64,000 bases of DNA from Acanthacorydalis orientalis (GCA_034766995.1 CM068320.1:13892687-13956686); one strand, 5' to 3'. Counted from the stretch's first letter, positions 11,895 to 22,544 are shown. Program-made: numbers and translations. Notes: generated by a model not told the origin, from the sequence alone.

Positions 11895-12138
11895 GTTTTC
11901 AATTTTGTCCCTTAGATGGATATATTTTTCAGAAAATGTGTCTGTCCAAAGGAAAATATTATAAGTAATAGACATAAAATAATATATTAAAAAAAGCAAT
12001 TATCTTAATTTTTTTTATTTGCGTTACAAAATGATTGTGAAAAATAGAGTATTAATCCAATAATGTATTTTATTTGAAATTATATTTCTATTAAACAATC
12101 TTCAAATAAATTCATACCTATCAACACTACTAATCTCT
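11895..12138 (-). repeat. 240-bp dispersed repeat R, copy 1
   Basis: This block matches 21655-21902 in reverse complement over its whole length with few differences, for example AAACAATCTTCAAATAAATT and AGAGTATTAATCCAATAATG. At both places it touches mariner terminal repeats. No coding capacity. It is probably the interior of another transposon; the class is unknown. Confidence 0.85.
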
Positions 12139-12278
12139 CATTTTTAACCATAAGTTTTAATAAAAAATATTTTCATAATTCTATTAATCTTTAAAATAAT
12201 AATATTCGAACATAACTTGTTAAAAGCGTATATACTTTATTTTTTAAAAAAAATAATAAATTATACTTTTACAAAATT

Positions 12279-12280
<2 letters not shown>

Positions 12281-12342
<62 letters not shown>
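12281..12342. repeat. (TA)n microsatellite
   Basis: About 60 bp of TA. Confidence 0.95.
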
Positions 12343-13519
12343 AATTAAATTAAAAAAAATCTATCCAAATACATTGTCTCCAGAGAAAACAAAATGCACA
12401 CACTTCATCATTTCGAGTACTTTACTGTTATAACGAAGTGTTGTTAAAACAATTTTTGAAGGGGATCTCTGTTATAAGCATACGCTAGAGGCAGTCAATT
12501 CAACACACCATCCAGCTTCATACACAACAACCGCCATCACTTGTTACATCACCCGCCTACAAAACCATAATGTGTACTCATGTAGTTATCTTTTGCATCC
12601 ACTTTAAACTTCTAGGAGTTGTATTAAGATCTCTTGAACTCCTATTAACATTTCTTCGCAACATGTAATATTATATGATGTTTTGTGATATAATTTTGTA
12701 TATTTGTAATTTTCCATTCAGATTCGTTCACTTAATTTTTCATTATACTATTTGAATTTTGTAAAATATTCAATTATTTAATATTTATGTAGTTCATTAT
12801 ACTTAATGTAATATGCGAATAAATGTGAACTAAATCAAAAAACTGCTTTTAGTGTTATTATTACAAAATACAGTCAGAGTAACTCGTTAAATAATGTAGT
12901 AATGAAAAAAATAACTCATTTTATATAGGTCCATTTTAGGACTATACATTTTAATATAAAATTGTATAATAACTTTTTTTCTTATTAATTTTAAACGATT
13001 GAAATCGAGGTTTCTTGCTACAAAAAACTCGATTATAAATTATATACAGTTGAATAGAACACCATATAAATCATTTTTAAGTCAACATCCAAAATTTCTA
13101 GTACCATTTCAAATATACCTATCAGTACTAACAACAAAAATTACATAATATGAACTCTAAAAATCGTAATCATATTTGTCAACTAATACCATAAAAACTA
13201 TAAAATTACATGTGCATTTAATTTTATAGTTTTCTTGTATATACAATGTATGCTCAATACATATTTTGAAAATAACAAGCAGTAGAATCTTTTCATGATT
13301 GATTCAACCTTGAAAATCCTTATTAAGGCACTATTGTATATTTAACATCGCTGTAAAATCGACTTTAAAAACATCGAAGTGTCAGATAAGAACTTTTAAG
13401 AATTAATATAGCACTTTACTTGCAATACTCAGCATCAAATTGACCATTAGTTTCTCCAAGTCCATTACGAATTATATTATAAAAAGTAAACCAGTTATGA
13501 TGTGAGTCTGTATTAATCT
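12343..13519. other. AT-rich gap
   Basis: No gene. About 12420-12560 is less AT-rich and contains TTATAACG/TTATAAGC words like those of pogo termini, but I find no paired ends. Confidence 0.5.
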
Positions 13520-13540
13520 TCTGATCAGAAAATGTTATAC

Positions 13541-13602
<62 letters not shown>

Positions 13603-13840
13603 ACATCTTCTCCAAGTATACATTTTCTATCAGAATCATTTCCATTTCATGTATTTTCAATTTTGCACCTGTTTTTTACAATAAACACATTATTATACAA
13701 TTACACACATTCTTTTTTTATCATTTTAAAAATAATTGACATTGTAATCAAATATCTTTTTTCTTATTTTATATTTTTTAATTTCAATTGATATTTTTTA
13801 AGACAACGTAAAACATTCGCAAATCCAGCCATATGTTTTT
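13520..13840 (+). repeat. Duplicated segment S, copy 1
   Basis: It matches 16212-16532 in the same orientation, from CTGATCAGAAAATGTTATAC through an internal (TA)n to AATCCAGCCATATGTT. The microsatellite length differs between copies: this one ends in (TG)n, the other does not. Confidence 0.85.
13541..13602. repeat. (TA)n(TG)n inside segment S
   Basis: Pure TA followed by TGTGTGTGTGTGTGTGTG. Confidence 0.95.
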
Positions 13841-13930
13841 ATTTTTAATAATCCAGAAAATAAAACATGAACTGAATTGAGAAAACACAAGTGTCATTGT
13901 TGAAAAATGTTACAGTTTTAGCAGTTATTA

Positions 13931-14443
13931 AGTGTACAAATTAATTCGGTGCATTTTTTTATAGAAAATGGACATTTACTGAAAAATGAAATACATTTCA
14001 ATCCTCAAAATATCTTCATTGTTTTAAATAAATCTTTTTACTCTATCTGTTGAGTAACTGATGAATTACTTGTCGAAAAAAAGATCATAGCTTTGAGTTG
14101 ATGAAGTCGACATATATTCTCGGACTTCTTCCACTGTTTTAGACTTTTGCATGTTTTATGCGATACAACATTTTCCCTCAAAGCTGAATAATTTATCCCA
14201 CGGTTTGGGCAGAATTTTTTTCATATGGAATACGAAATGTATACAATGCCTAATATACTGCTTTTGGGCGCCATCGTGTTCACTATTGTTTTGTGAAGTT
14301 ATGCCAACTTGCTGGTCAAGATATATAGTATTTTCAAATGATAAGATTGACACTTCAAAATACTAAAACGACGAGAAAATATTTTAATTTCAAACAGAGT
14401 TATAATTGATTCAATTTAAAGACACTGAATTAATTTTTACACT
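13931..14443 (+). mobile_element. TIR element family M2, copy 1
   Basis: The ends are AGTGTACAAATTAATTCGGT on the left and, reverse-complemented, AGTGTAAAAATTAATTCAGT on the right, with TA on each outer side. That fits a Tc1/mariner-type TA duplication. Length is 513 bp. Short ORFs occur on both strands (plus 14151-14366, minus 14156-14353) but I find no transposase motif in either. A second full copy lies at 44991-45495. Class assignment rests on TIR and TA only. Confidence 0.75.
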
Positions 14444-14759
14444 TAATATTTTTACCAAACGGTTATGACAATAAAATGTGGCAGTGTTAATTGTGACTGT
14501 CGCTAAAAAAATTCGAAAGACATTTTTTGTAAATTATATTTTTTTGAGATTTGTGTTCAATTGACTCGAATCAATCCAGTCAGGTCAAGTCTGCTCGGGT
14601 CAGATTAGATGAAATCTGATTTGGTATGTTCCGATTAAGTCTACTCAAGTCTAATCATTCTGTAGTCAGACAATTATTTGAATACATTTATTCGAAAAAT
14701 AAATCTTTTGTTAACGTTAAACTTTTGGTAAAACTCTAAACCAGATCAGATTGATCAAT

Positions 14760-14870
14760 TTTGAAACAAATGCTTTCTATCCGACGAATTTTTCAAAAAA
14801 AATACTCTTACTCAATTATAACAGTTTTATTTTTAAATTGTATTATCAATTATCTAATCAAACTATATGT
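14760..14870 (+). repeat. Short duplicated segment, copy 1
   Basis: ATGCTTTCTATC through ACAGTTTTAT and AATTATCTAATC to CTATATG recurs at 15825-15930 with substitutions. No TIRs were seen. Confidence 0.6.
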
Positions 14871-14922
14871 AGTGTGGCAATAGAATTAATTGTATTATTT
14901 TATATTTAAAAAGATCTGCATT

Positions 14923-14949
14923 ATATATATATATATATATAATATATAA
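14923..14949. repeat. Short (TA)n
   Basis: About 27 bp of TA just upstream of the splice-like site. Confidence 0.85.
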
Positions 14950-14953
14950 TGTG

Positions 14954-15001
14954 CTAATAATTATATGTTCATTAATTGCTATTTTTTTTGCAGGTAAGTA
15001 A
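14954..15001 (+). promoter_or_regulatory. Candidate recursive splice (ratchet) site
   Basis: A branch-point-like CTAAT (14954-14958) precedes eight T residues (14982-14989), then GCAG, then GTAAGTAAT. The acceptor CAG (14991-14993) is followed at once by the donor GTAAGT (14994-14999), so the exon between them has zero length. This is the arrangement known for recursive splicing of long introns in Drosophila. The branch A (14957) is about 36 bases before the AG, a normal distance. If real, the host intron is on the plus strand and spans this point. Chance occurrence cannot be excluded from one site. Confidence 0.5.
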
Positions 15002-15177
15002 TCCATTAAGCAAATCGAATTTATGAAGTAAAAGGTAACATTTAAATACATTATTTTATAATTATTTAAAAAAACATATATAGTTTTTAAAGATTTTGTA
15101 TTTCTAATCACTGTTAATAAATAATCAAATATAAAAAACTATGTTGTATACATTTTTCTAAAATACATAAATTATTA

Positions 15178-15709
15178 GGTTGGTAGAAAAATAATTGCGC
15201 TTTATGACCTGAAAATTCATATACATTTTTCTCTTTTTTGATTTTCCTAGCTTTTTTAAGTAGTTCAGAACTGTTGGATGACTAACGCCTAACTTTTGTG
15301 CAAAGTTTCGAATTGTTTATTCAACTAATGCGTTCAGTTGGTCGTTATGAACTGAAGAAGGACATCCGGGACCTTCTTTATCTTCTTTTGGAAATACCAT
15401 TGCACAGTACGTTCCTTAACAGTACCCACATCAAAAGCACCGTTTAGTTTACGAACAGTTTCTGCTGCTTTATCACCCATTTTGAACTTATACAAAAAAT
15501 TGTTCTTATTTGATTCTTTTCCATCTTTAATCCAATAGCCCAATTTGAAGCAAAATTAATAATAAAACCAAAGTCAATTTAACCAAAATACAGAACGAAA
15601 AATACACTTTAAAATTATATTAACATCAACACAATGGAATAACAATTTCATTGAAAAAATTAAGGTTAGAATTCACAAAACAGAAACTGCAATTATTTTC
15701 CTACCAACC
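15178..15709 (-). mobile_element. Mariner derivative M1, copy B
   Basis: TIRs GGTTGGTAGAAAAATAATTG (left) and the inverse of TTTCCTACCAACC (right), with TA on both outer sides. The element is 532 bp on the minus strand. The transposase start is on the right, and the frame ends by joining the left terminal repeat, as in the other M1 copies. Confidence 0.9.
15334..15543 (-). pseudogene. M1 transposase N-terminal remnant (copy B)
   Basis: A 69-codon open stretch holding the first helix-turn-helix segment (residues about 20-50: DKAAETVRKLNGAFDVG, then KERTVQWYFQK). About 30 nt that encode the GDESLED block in other copies are deleted, shifting the frame and leading to an early stop. No catalytic domain. 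In intact mariners this region binds the terminal repeats. Confidence 0.8.
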
Positions 15710-15824
15710 TAATAAAATAAAATGTTCTGAAGTTTATTATTAATTTAGTAAATGTACATGAGCTTAAAATATATTTAAGTACCTCTTTCTGAAACAAACT
15801 TGTCCTTTTTTTGCTCATTTCTGT

Positions 15825-15930
15825 ACTTTTGAAAATGCTTTCTATTCAAAGAACTCTCAAAAAATGTACTCGTACTTAAATATGACAGTTTTATATTTAA
15901 ACTGTACTATTAATTATCTAATCTAACTAT
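15825..15930 (+). repeat. Short duplicated segment, copy 2
   Basis: Partner of 14760-14870, about 1.07 kb away in direct orientation. M1 copy B lies between them. Confidence 0.6.
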
Positions 15931-16179
15931 ATGATCAATGTATTTCATTTCGTCCTTTTTATTTGGATCCTATATATTTTTATATGTTAGAGAATTTAGA
16001 TAACTATTTAATCTTTCATTGTGTCTATTTTTTAAAGAAAGAAATGATTTTTATTAATCGAAAAACCATCAGTAATTTTTCTTGATAAAATAAAACCTAT
16101 TTGAAATAAATTATATATTAACTTATCTTTAAGTATGGTACATATTATCAGTTAAAACTGACGGTCAAAAAATGAATAT

Positions 16180-16209
16180 TGTCTGGACTGTCATTTATGA
16201 GTGCACATC
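16180..16209 (+). repeat. Left flanking direct repeat of segment S copy 2
   Basis: TCTGGACTGTCATTTATGAG plus TGCACATCAT, repeated with one mismatch at 16546-16575. Confidence 0.8.
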
Positions 16210-16211
16210 AT

Positions 16212-16237
16212 AATTTTCTGATCAGAAAATGTTATAC

Positions 16238-16302
<65 letters not shown>

Positions 16303-16532
16303 TCTTCTCCAAGTACACATTTTCTATCAGAATCATTTCCATTTCATGTATTTTCAATTTTGAACCTGTTTTTTCCAATAAGCTCACATTATTATACAAT
16401 TACACACATTTTTTTATCATTTTAAAAATAATCGACAGTGTAATCAAAAATATTTTTTATTATTTTCTATTTTTTAATTTCAATTGATACTTTTTAAGAC
16501 AATGTAAAAAATTCTCGAATCCAGCCATATGT
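16212..16532 (+). repeat. Duplicated segment S, copy 2
   Basis: Paralogue of 13520-13840. It is bracketed by a 30-bp direct repeat, so it sits like an insertion that duplicated its target site. It has no TIRs, LTRs or poly-A, and starts at the palindrome TTCTGATCAGAA. Confidence 0.85.
16239..16299. repeat. (TA)n inside segment S copy 2
   Basis: About 60 bp of pure TA. Confidence 0.95.
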
Positions 16533-16545
16533 TCAATGACTACTT

Positions 16546-16575
16546 TCTGGACTGTCATTTATGAATGCACATCAT
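16546..16575 (+). repeat. Right flanking direct repeat of segment S copy 2
   Basis: Second copy of the 30-bp repeat, with one base different (GAATGC for GAGTGC). Confidence 0.8.
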
Positions 16576-16789
16576 ATTTTAAAGACTGTACCATAATGCC
16601 TTGTTGCTTTTATAACAATCAGTAAAGTCTATTTATATGGATTTTTCACCTTCCATTTATCATTTTTCACTCAAAAGTATAAAAACAGACTTTCTTTCCT
16701 AAAGTTTTATTATGAAAAAATCAAAAAAATCCTTTTTTACTTCGACCTTACTTGTTAAAATCATGCGACTGAATAACTGAATGACGACT

Positions 16790-16975
16790 GACAGAAACTA
16801 CGCTCATATTATCAGTTAATAACTGACATTTTCGATGTAAATGACAGTCCATATTCAATATTTGTGAATTGCTTCAGTCGGACTGATAGTCAGTAATTTC
16901 GATGCATACATTTTCATTTTGACTATCATTTACTCCCTGACTGTCAGATTTAACTAATGATGTGTTCCCTACTTA
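16790..16975. repeat. Cluster of GACTGTCA / TGACAGTC words
   Basis: Several imperfect direct and inverted copies of an 8-10 bp word (CTGACAG, TGACAGTCC, GACTGATAGTCAG, GACTGTCAGA) lie within 190 bp. The same word is in the 30-bp repeats at 16180 and 16546. Confidence 0.45.
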
Positions 16976-17010
16976 CATTTTACTCACATTATAAATTCAT
17001 TTTTATATTC

Positions 17011-17014
<4 letters not shown>

Positions 17015-17049
<35 letters not shown>
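17015..17049. repeat. (TA)n microsatellite
   Basis: About 35 bp of TA. Confidence 0.9.
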
Positions 17050-17052
<3 letters not shown>

Positions 17053-18188
17053 CTAAAATTTATATATTTCCAAAAAAAAAAAAAATTTCAACAATTTCAA
17101 TATAATTTACACCGACACTCTTTCATAAAATTATTACGAGCGTCGATAACAAGGGATACAATCCCGCTAGGAATAATTTACTAAACAACATGTAATCACA
17201 ATAAAAACACCTTCATATTGCACTCTTGCGTGTTGTATTGCATGCAATATATCTCCAACACTCAGACATCAATTGTAATTAAACGAAGAGATATCGTAAA
17301 AATACATATCTGACAGACTACACTACAAACTGGCTCTTTTTATGTTGTATAGTGTAAATGTATTAAAATTATTTGTAAACTTAGACGAAATATAATCTTT
17401 CGAACTGAATAACGTGAAATCTGTTTTTACATATATTTTTTTTTCAATTTAAATCAAGCATTCAAAATTCAAATCAACTATTTCAAAAATATCTTATTTT
17501 TTATTTTTGTAAAATAGAATCTGTTCGACTACTTGTCATATACATCTTACATTTTTAATATAAATTGTTAATTTATTTCATACATTATTAACTTTATACA
17601 TTGTACTCATAAATGTATAATAAAATTAAATCATATAATGTTTTTACAACGTTGAAGTCGAAGAAATTGAATATTAAAATCCAAGAACTGTTTCAGATTA
17701 ATAACACAACAAAATAAAATGTTACAACTTACACGGAACATAATCCTGTTTTGTCTTCATATTTTTATTTCGAAAATTTATATTTAAATTGTGTATAATT
17801 ACTGAAAAGCATCACAGAAATAAAATTGAAGTAATCTGAATATACAATAAGGAAAACTATCGAGTTGTCGAACTTTTATATTATGTATTCAAACGCATAA
17901 ACAAAGTTTCTTTTATGACTGTATAACTTGAACAAGAAAGATCTTTAACAATTTTATTGTTGCATACATTTTTAGTTTGATTCTATGATTTCGTTGTATG
18001 ATTTGAGGAAATATATGTAATTTAGTATATTTCACTATTATGTTTAGTTTACCATGGAAATCAATTTAGTTGATACTGTGAAGCAAGTTTAAAAATTCAA
18101 TCGTCAAAAAATATACAATAAGCTTTATGTATCTTTAAATTTTTAATCTTTCTTCAGCTTGGATCAAAGAACTAAAATTATTAAAATA
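17050..18188. other. AT-rich gap with a complex patch
   Basis: No gene. About 17100-17330 is less AT-rich and includes the palindromic TTGTATTGCATGCAATA. The rest is featureless to me. Confidence 0.5.
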
Positions 18189-18192
18189 TTAA

Positions 18193-18921
18193 CTCTTAAC
18201 GGTCGACAATTTAATTTATACTAGTCACCTACAAAACATCAGAATATAAGTCAAATTTATAAAAAAACAATAATAATTAAAAAAGCAAGAACGCTTATGA
18301 AACTATTTTACTTATTTGAAAATATAAAAAATTGATGTACATCGATGTGTATATTTTTGAAAAAAAAAATAATTTTTGTAAGTGTACAAAGTATTTTACT
18401 TTGCAAAGCAATCTCAAAGTGTAGCGATGGATTCTCTCTGAAATCTGATTAAATCTATTTTTAATAAATGTGAATCCATAAAAAGGAATATAACATGTTA
18501 TATATTAACATGTTATTACATGTTATATGTTAACTCATTTCATTAGTATGTTGTAGTAGAGATATTGCTATATAGTGACTTAAAAAAGTATTGAAAATAT
18601 AATTCCTTAGAATTTTTTTGTGAATACTAATAAGAATTATTTTTTTGAGATACACACATATACAGAAAAGCATGAAATAAACTTTCAAATGGTATGAGGT
18701 GATACAATATTTATTTTGTAAAAATAATTAATTAAATTATTTTCAAGGTAGACAAATACTTTTTTGAGTCACTGTATATTTCTTACATCGCATAATATTA
18801 TCCCAAATGAAAATAAATTGAAATGTTAACAAAATTCCTTATATGTCTCCGTAACGGAGCCTTTCGTTTTCTATTGGATAAGTGTGATGTCTCCGCAGCG
18901 GAGTCTTTAGACCGTTAAGGG
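18193..18921. mobile_element. piggyBac-like non-autonomous element
   Basis: TTAA lies at both borders (18189-18192 and 18922-18925). Inside it the ends match in inverted orientation: CTCTTAACGGTC on the left and CCCTTAACGGTC reading in from the right. TTAA targets with CCYT-type ends are a hallmark of piggyBac transposons. The right subterminal region carries two 13-bp palindromes, CTCCGTAACGGAG (18847) and CTCCGCAGCGGAG (18891), 44 bp apart. The 729-bp interior has no transposase. Confidence 0.75.
18490..18540. repeat. Iterated TAACATGTTA palindromes
   Basis: Overlapping palindromes of the AACATGTTAT type inside the piggyBac-like element; possibly a cruciform-forming core. Confidence 0.6.
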
Positions 18922-19051
18922 TTAAAAACTGAAAGAAGTGTACCTAAGATCACCTAGAAAATTATTTTGTTTCAAGAAACCAAATGTAAAATTAATCGAT
19001 AAGATATTAATTCTAGAATTGAAAACACTTGTTTCGACCAAATAAATATTA

Positions 19052-19598
19052 GGTTAGTAGAAAAATAATTATGGTTTATGATCTTCAAAGTCATATATTT
19101 TTAAACTTTTTTGATTTTCTTAGCTGTTTTAAGTGGTCCAGAACTGTAGGATAACTAAAGACTAACTTTTGTGTAAGTTCTCGAAATATTGTGGTTCTAC
19201 TAACGTCTTCAATTGGTCGTTATGAACTGAAGAAGTACGACCGCGACCTGCTTCATCTTCAAGGCTCTCGTCCCCAGCATGAAATTTTTGGAACCGTACG
19301 TTCCTTAACAGTTCCAACATCAAAAGCATCATTTGTTTTATGAGCAATTTCTGCTGCTTTAACACCCGTTTTGAACTCGTATAAAAATGCTCTCATTTGC
19401 TTCTTTTTCATTTTTAATTCAATAGCTCAATTTGAAGCAAAATTTATAATAAAACCAAAAGTCAATCTTACCAAACTACAGACCGAGAAACGCATTTTAA
19501 AACGAGATTAACATGATCACGATGAAATGACAGTGTAATTGAAAAAAATTAAGGTTGGAATTCAGAAAACAAAAACCGCAATTATTTTCCTACCAGCT
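19052..19598 (-). mobile_element. Mariner derivative M1, copy C
   Basis: TIRs at both ends with TA outside; 547 bp, minus strand. The reading frame (19162-19365 and beyond) has frameshifts and stops. The KFHAGDESLEDEAGRGR and VHNDQLKTLVE segments are recognisable. Same deletion structure as the other M1 copies. Confidence 0.88.
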
Positions 19599-19599
19599 T

Positions 19600-20274
19600 A
19601 ATACATGCATATTAAAAAAAAGCTGAAAATCCAAATACAGATAGGTTTTCTACAAGTAGATTTTTAGTTAAATAAAAAGGAATATGTTAATAAAATTAAA
19701 ATATTTTTATACATTAACAAATTAAATGATATTATTATGTTTAATTTGAACTTTGTTATTAGAAAAGGAATGTTTCTATAAATTAAAACTGTTCGAAAAC
19801 GTGAACAAATTTGGTTTTTTACTCATTCAAATTACCATAACTCCACAGTAGTAAAAATTTTTAAACAAATTCGTAGAAGTCTTCATTTATAATATTTATA
19901 TATTTCTATTATAGTTATTATTTAACATTCATTTTATTTTATTTTTAGATAACTAAAAACGTAATTAAATATAAAATAAAATCTTTACTAAAAGATATAA
20001 TATTCTTGCACCATCATTTTTTACATTATTTTAGTGTAAAAAAACAGTCTTATTTTTATTATTTATTTTCCATGTACATTCATATTTTATTATTTATAAA
20101 AGAGAGATGAGATGAGATGAGAGATGAGATTTTTTAGTTTAGTAAATTGGTAGTAAGTTACTAGTATTAAGAAAATATTTTTATATACCGAAAGTCTTAG
20201 TTATGTTAATTATTCAAATTAGTAACTAAAATTAATAATGTAAATAATACAAAAGTCACTGTCTCATAAAAGTT

Positions 20275-20276
<2 letters not shown>
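19600..20276. other. AT-rich gap with a GAGAT repeat
   Basis: No gene. A short GAGAT pentamer repeat lies at about 20100-20130. Confidence 0.6.

Positions 20277-20338
<62 letters not shown>
20277..20338. repeat. (TA)n microsatellite
   Basis: About 60 bp of pure TA. Confidence 0.95.
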
Positions 20339-20341
<3 letters not shown>

Positions 20342-20639
20342 TAGACACGCATACGAAATGTTTGTTTAATATATTTTCTAAATAAATTTATTCTTAAACT
20401 ACTAATGTCAAAAAGTTTTGCGAAATAAAAGAATTAAAATATAAATGTAAAGACATAAATTTCGTTCTTATGCGTAACTATATGCATAAATAAATATTTT
20501 TTTATTAAAAGTTCGGTCAACTAACGACAAAATTTGAATACATAAATATAATACTAGTTTGTCACATCGTATATCCGAACTTACATAAAATAAATATTTT
20601 TTTTTATAAAGTCATTTAAGTTTCAAAAAAATATTTGCA

Positions 20640-21240
20640 TTTTTTACTGTCGTATTATGAATGTTTTTTTCCGCGTCGTGTTATTCGCCGTATTTGCATT
20701 TTATAACGAAAACATTGATAAATGTGAATGACGGCAATGAAGAGGAACGAGGCTGAATAGATGTCGCGGTTTTCGTTCGAATTGGAAATATAGGATTTCG
20801 TATTTTTGTGTATTTGATTTGAAACTAGCTGCCGCCACCGGCGTCAGAGCAAAACGGACATACGGCTGATCAGACTGCTCCCGTGGGATTCGCTCGTCGT
20901 ACCCCAAACGAGCTATATCGCGAGCTATATTGGGAGCAATATTAGAGAACGAACGAACACGTTGCGCCATCACGAATATATCTGACTCGCATTGTTCATG
21001 AAAACCAGAGACGTCTTCTCGTCGTCATACAAAAATGCTATGTAACATAATGTAACACAGACACTTTACACGTTTCAGAGTGCATTGTGTGGTCATATCG
21101 AAAACTGCGCGATGATTTTGTGGTGCTTACACATTTCGTTTTATATCTTCCGTCGACCGTACTGTTTCTCTGAAATGGTCTTGGCAATTTTATGCATTGT
21201 ACGTGAATATTGGCCAAGTTTTATGTGTGAACGTGCGATG
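20640..21240. other. Strongest CpG-rich island of the left half
   Basis: Many CpGs and mixed composition, for example GCTGCCGCCACCGGCGTCAG near 20828 and CGCTCGTCGTACCCC near 20892. The longest ORF is minus 20701-20973 (90 codons); it lacks any motif I recognise. It could be a conserved enhancer, a non-coding exon or a promoter. No TATA-initiator pair is clear enough to call. Confidence 0.35.
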
Positions 21241-21654
21241 TGATCTTCGTCATAGGTCGTCATGTATATAATATTTCAGAAATTCCAGCTAATGTAAAAT
21301 TACAACTTACACATATCGTTAAAAAACACATACAAACGTACATAGTTAAACAACTTTTTCACTTCAAAATTATTAGATATAATAATTACTCATCACAATT
21401 AATGCACAGATTAATGTTCGCAGTTCTTATTATATTTAGTTCAAGCTGATTTCAGATATATTTGAAATTCTATTTATATTAATATTTTGCTGCACATTTG
21501 ATTTCAGAACTGTATCGGACTGAATATAATTAAATAATTTAGTCATTATTATAAGGCTGATAGGAAAATAATTGCGGTTGTTGTTTTCTAAATTCTAACC
21601 TTAACTTTTTTTTAATAAAAGTGTCATTTCATTGTGTTCATGTTAATATCATTC

Positions 21655-21902
21655 AAGAGATTAGAAGTGTTGATAGGTATGAATTTGTTTGAAGATTGTT
21701 TAATAGAAATATAATTTCAAATAAGATACATTATTGGATTAATACTCTATTTTTCACAATCATTTTATAACGCAATTGCAAATAAAAAAAATATTACTTG
21801 TTTTTTTTTAATATATTATTTTTTGTGTATTACTTATAATATTTTCGTTTGGACAGATACATTTTCTGAAAAATATACCCATCTAAGGGACAAAATTGAA
21901 AA
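21655..21902 (+). repeat. 240-bp dispersed repeat R, copy 2
   Basis: Reverse-complement partner of 11895-12138, wedged between two M1 5' ends. Confidence 0.85.
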
Positions 21903-22187
21903 TATCAAGTTGGTAGGAAAATAATTGCGGTTTTTGTTTTCTAAATTCTGACCTTAACATTTTTTTAATAAAAGTGTCATTTAATCGTGTTCATGTTAAT
22001 ATCATTTTTAAGTGCTTTTTTCGATCTGTATTTTGGCAATATCGACTTTTGTTTTATTATTAATTTTGCTTCAAATTCGGCTATTGAATTAAAGATGGGA
22101 AAGAAGAAAATAAGAACATTTTTTGTATGAGTTCAAAACGGGTGGTATAGGAGCAGAAACTGCTCATAAGTTAAACAATGCTTTTGA

Positions 22188-22436
22188 TTGGGTACTGTTA
22201 AGGAATGTACGGTTCAATATTGGATCCAAAAATTTCATGCTGGAGACGAAAGCCTTGAAGATGAAGAAAGCCGCGGGCATCCTTCTTCAGTTCATAACGA
22301 TCAACTAAAAGCGTTAGTTCCATCAGAACCACCCACAACAATTCAAAAGCTTGCAAAAAAGTTAGGCGTTAGTCATTCAATAGTTCTGGAGAAATTAAAA
22401 CAGCTAGGAAAATCAAAAAAAAGAAAATGTATGTGA
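22188..22436 (+). pseudogene. M1 transposase N-terminal remnant (copy D)
   Basis: An 82-codon frame in which the second half of the DNA-binding region is well kept: KFHAGDESLEDEESRGHPSS, then VHNDQLKALV, then the second helix-turn-helix QKLAKKLGVSHSIVLEKLKQ. It stops just before the 3' terminal repeat. The first helix-turn-helix is in another frame (22123-22308), so there is a frameshift near 22190. Confidence 0.85.
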
Positions 22437-22492
22437 ATTTGAAAGTCATAAACAACAATTATTTTTCTACAGGCCTAAAAGAAAACCCTGTA

Positions 22493-22494
<2 letters not shown>

Positions 22495-22541
<47 letters not shown>
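22495..22541. repeat. (TA)n microsatellite
   Basis: About 46 bp of TA, 20 bp beyond the M1 copy D right end. Confidence 0.95.

Positions 22542-22544
<3 letters not shown>

Larger units (their letters stand above)
21555..22475 (+). mobile_element. Mariner derivative M1, copy D, with doubled 5' end
   Basis: It opens with one M1 5' end (21555-21654), then 248 bp of dispersed repeat R, then a second M1 5' end (from about 21907) that continues normally to the 3' terminal repeat at 22475. The two 5' ends agree for about 95 bp. Either one M1 lies next to a fragment of another, or a rearrangement duplicated the 5' end around repeat R. Confidence 0.82.

Noticed and set aside
12420..12560. A third pogo-like element from TTATAACGAAGTG and TTATAAGCATACG
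   Set aside because: No matching inverted end or TA-bordered CAGT terminus was found on either side.
14580..14660. GTCAAGTCTGCTCGGGTCAG-type words as a tandem array
   Set aside because: Only two loosely similar words plus an AGATT..AATCT palindrome are present, too few and too diverged for an array.
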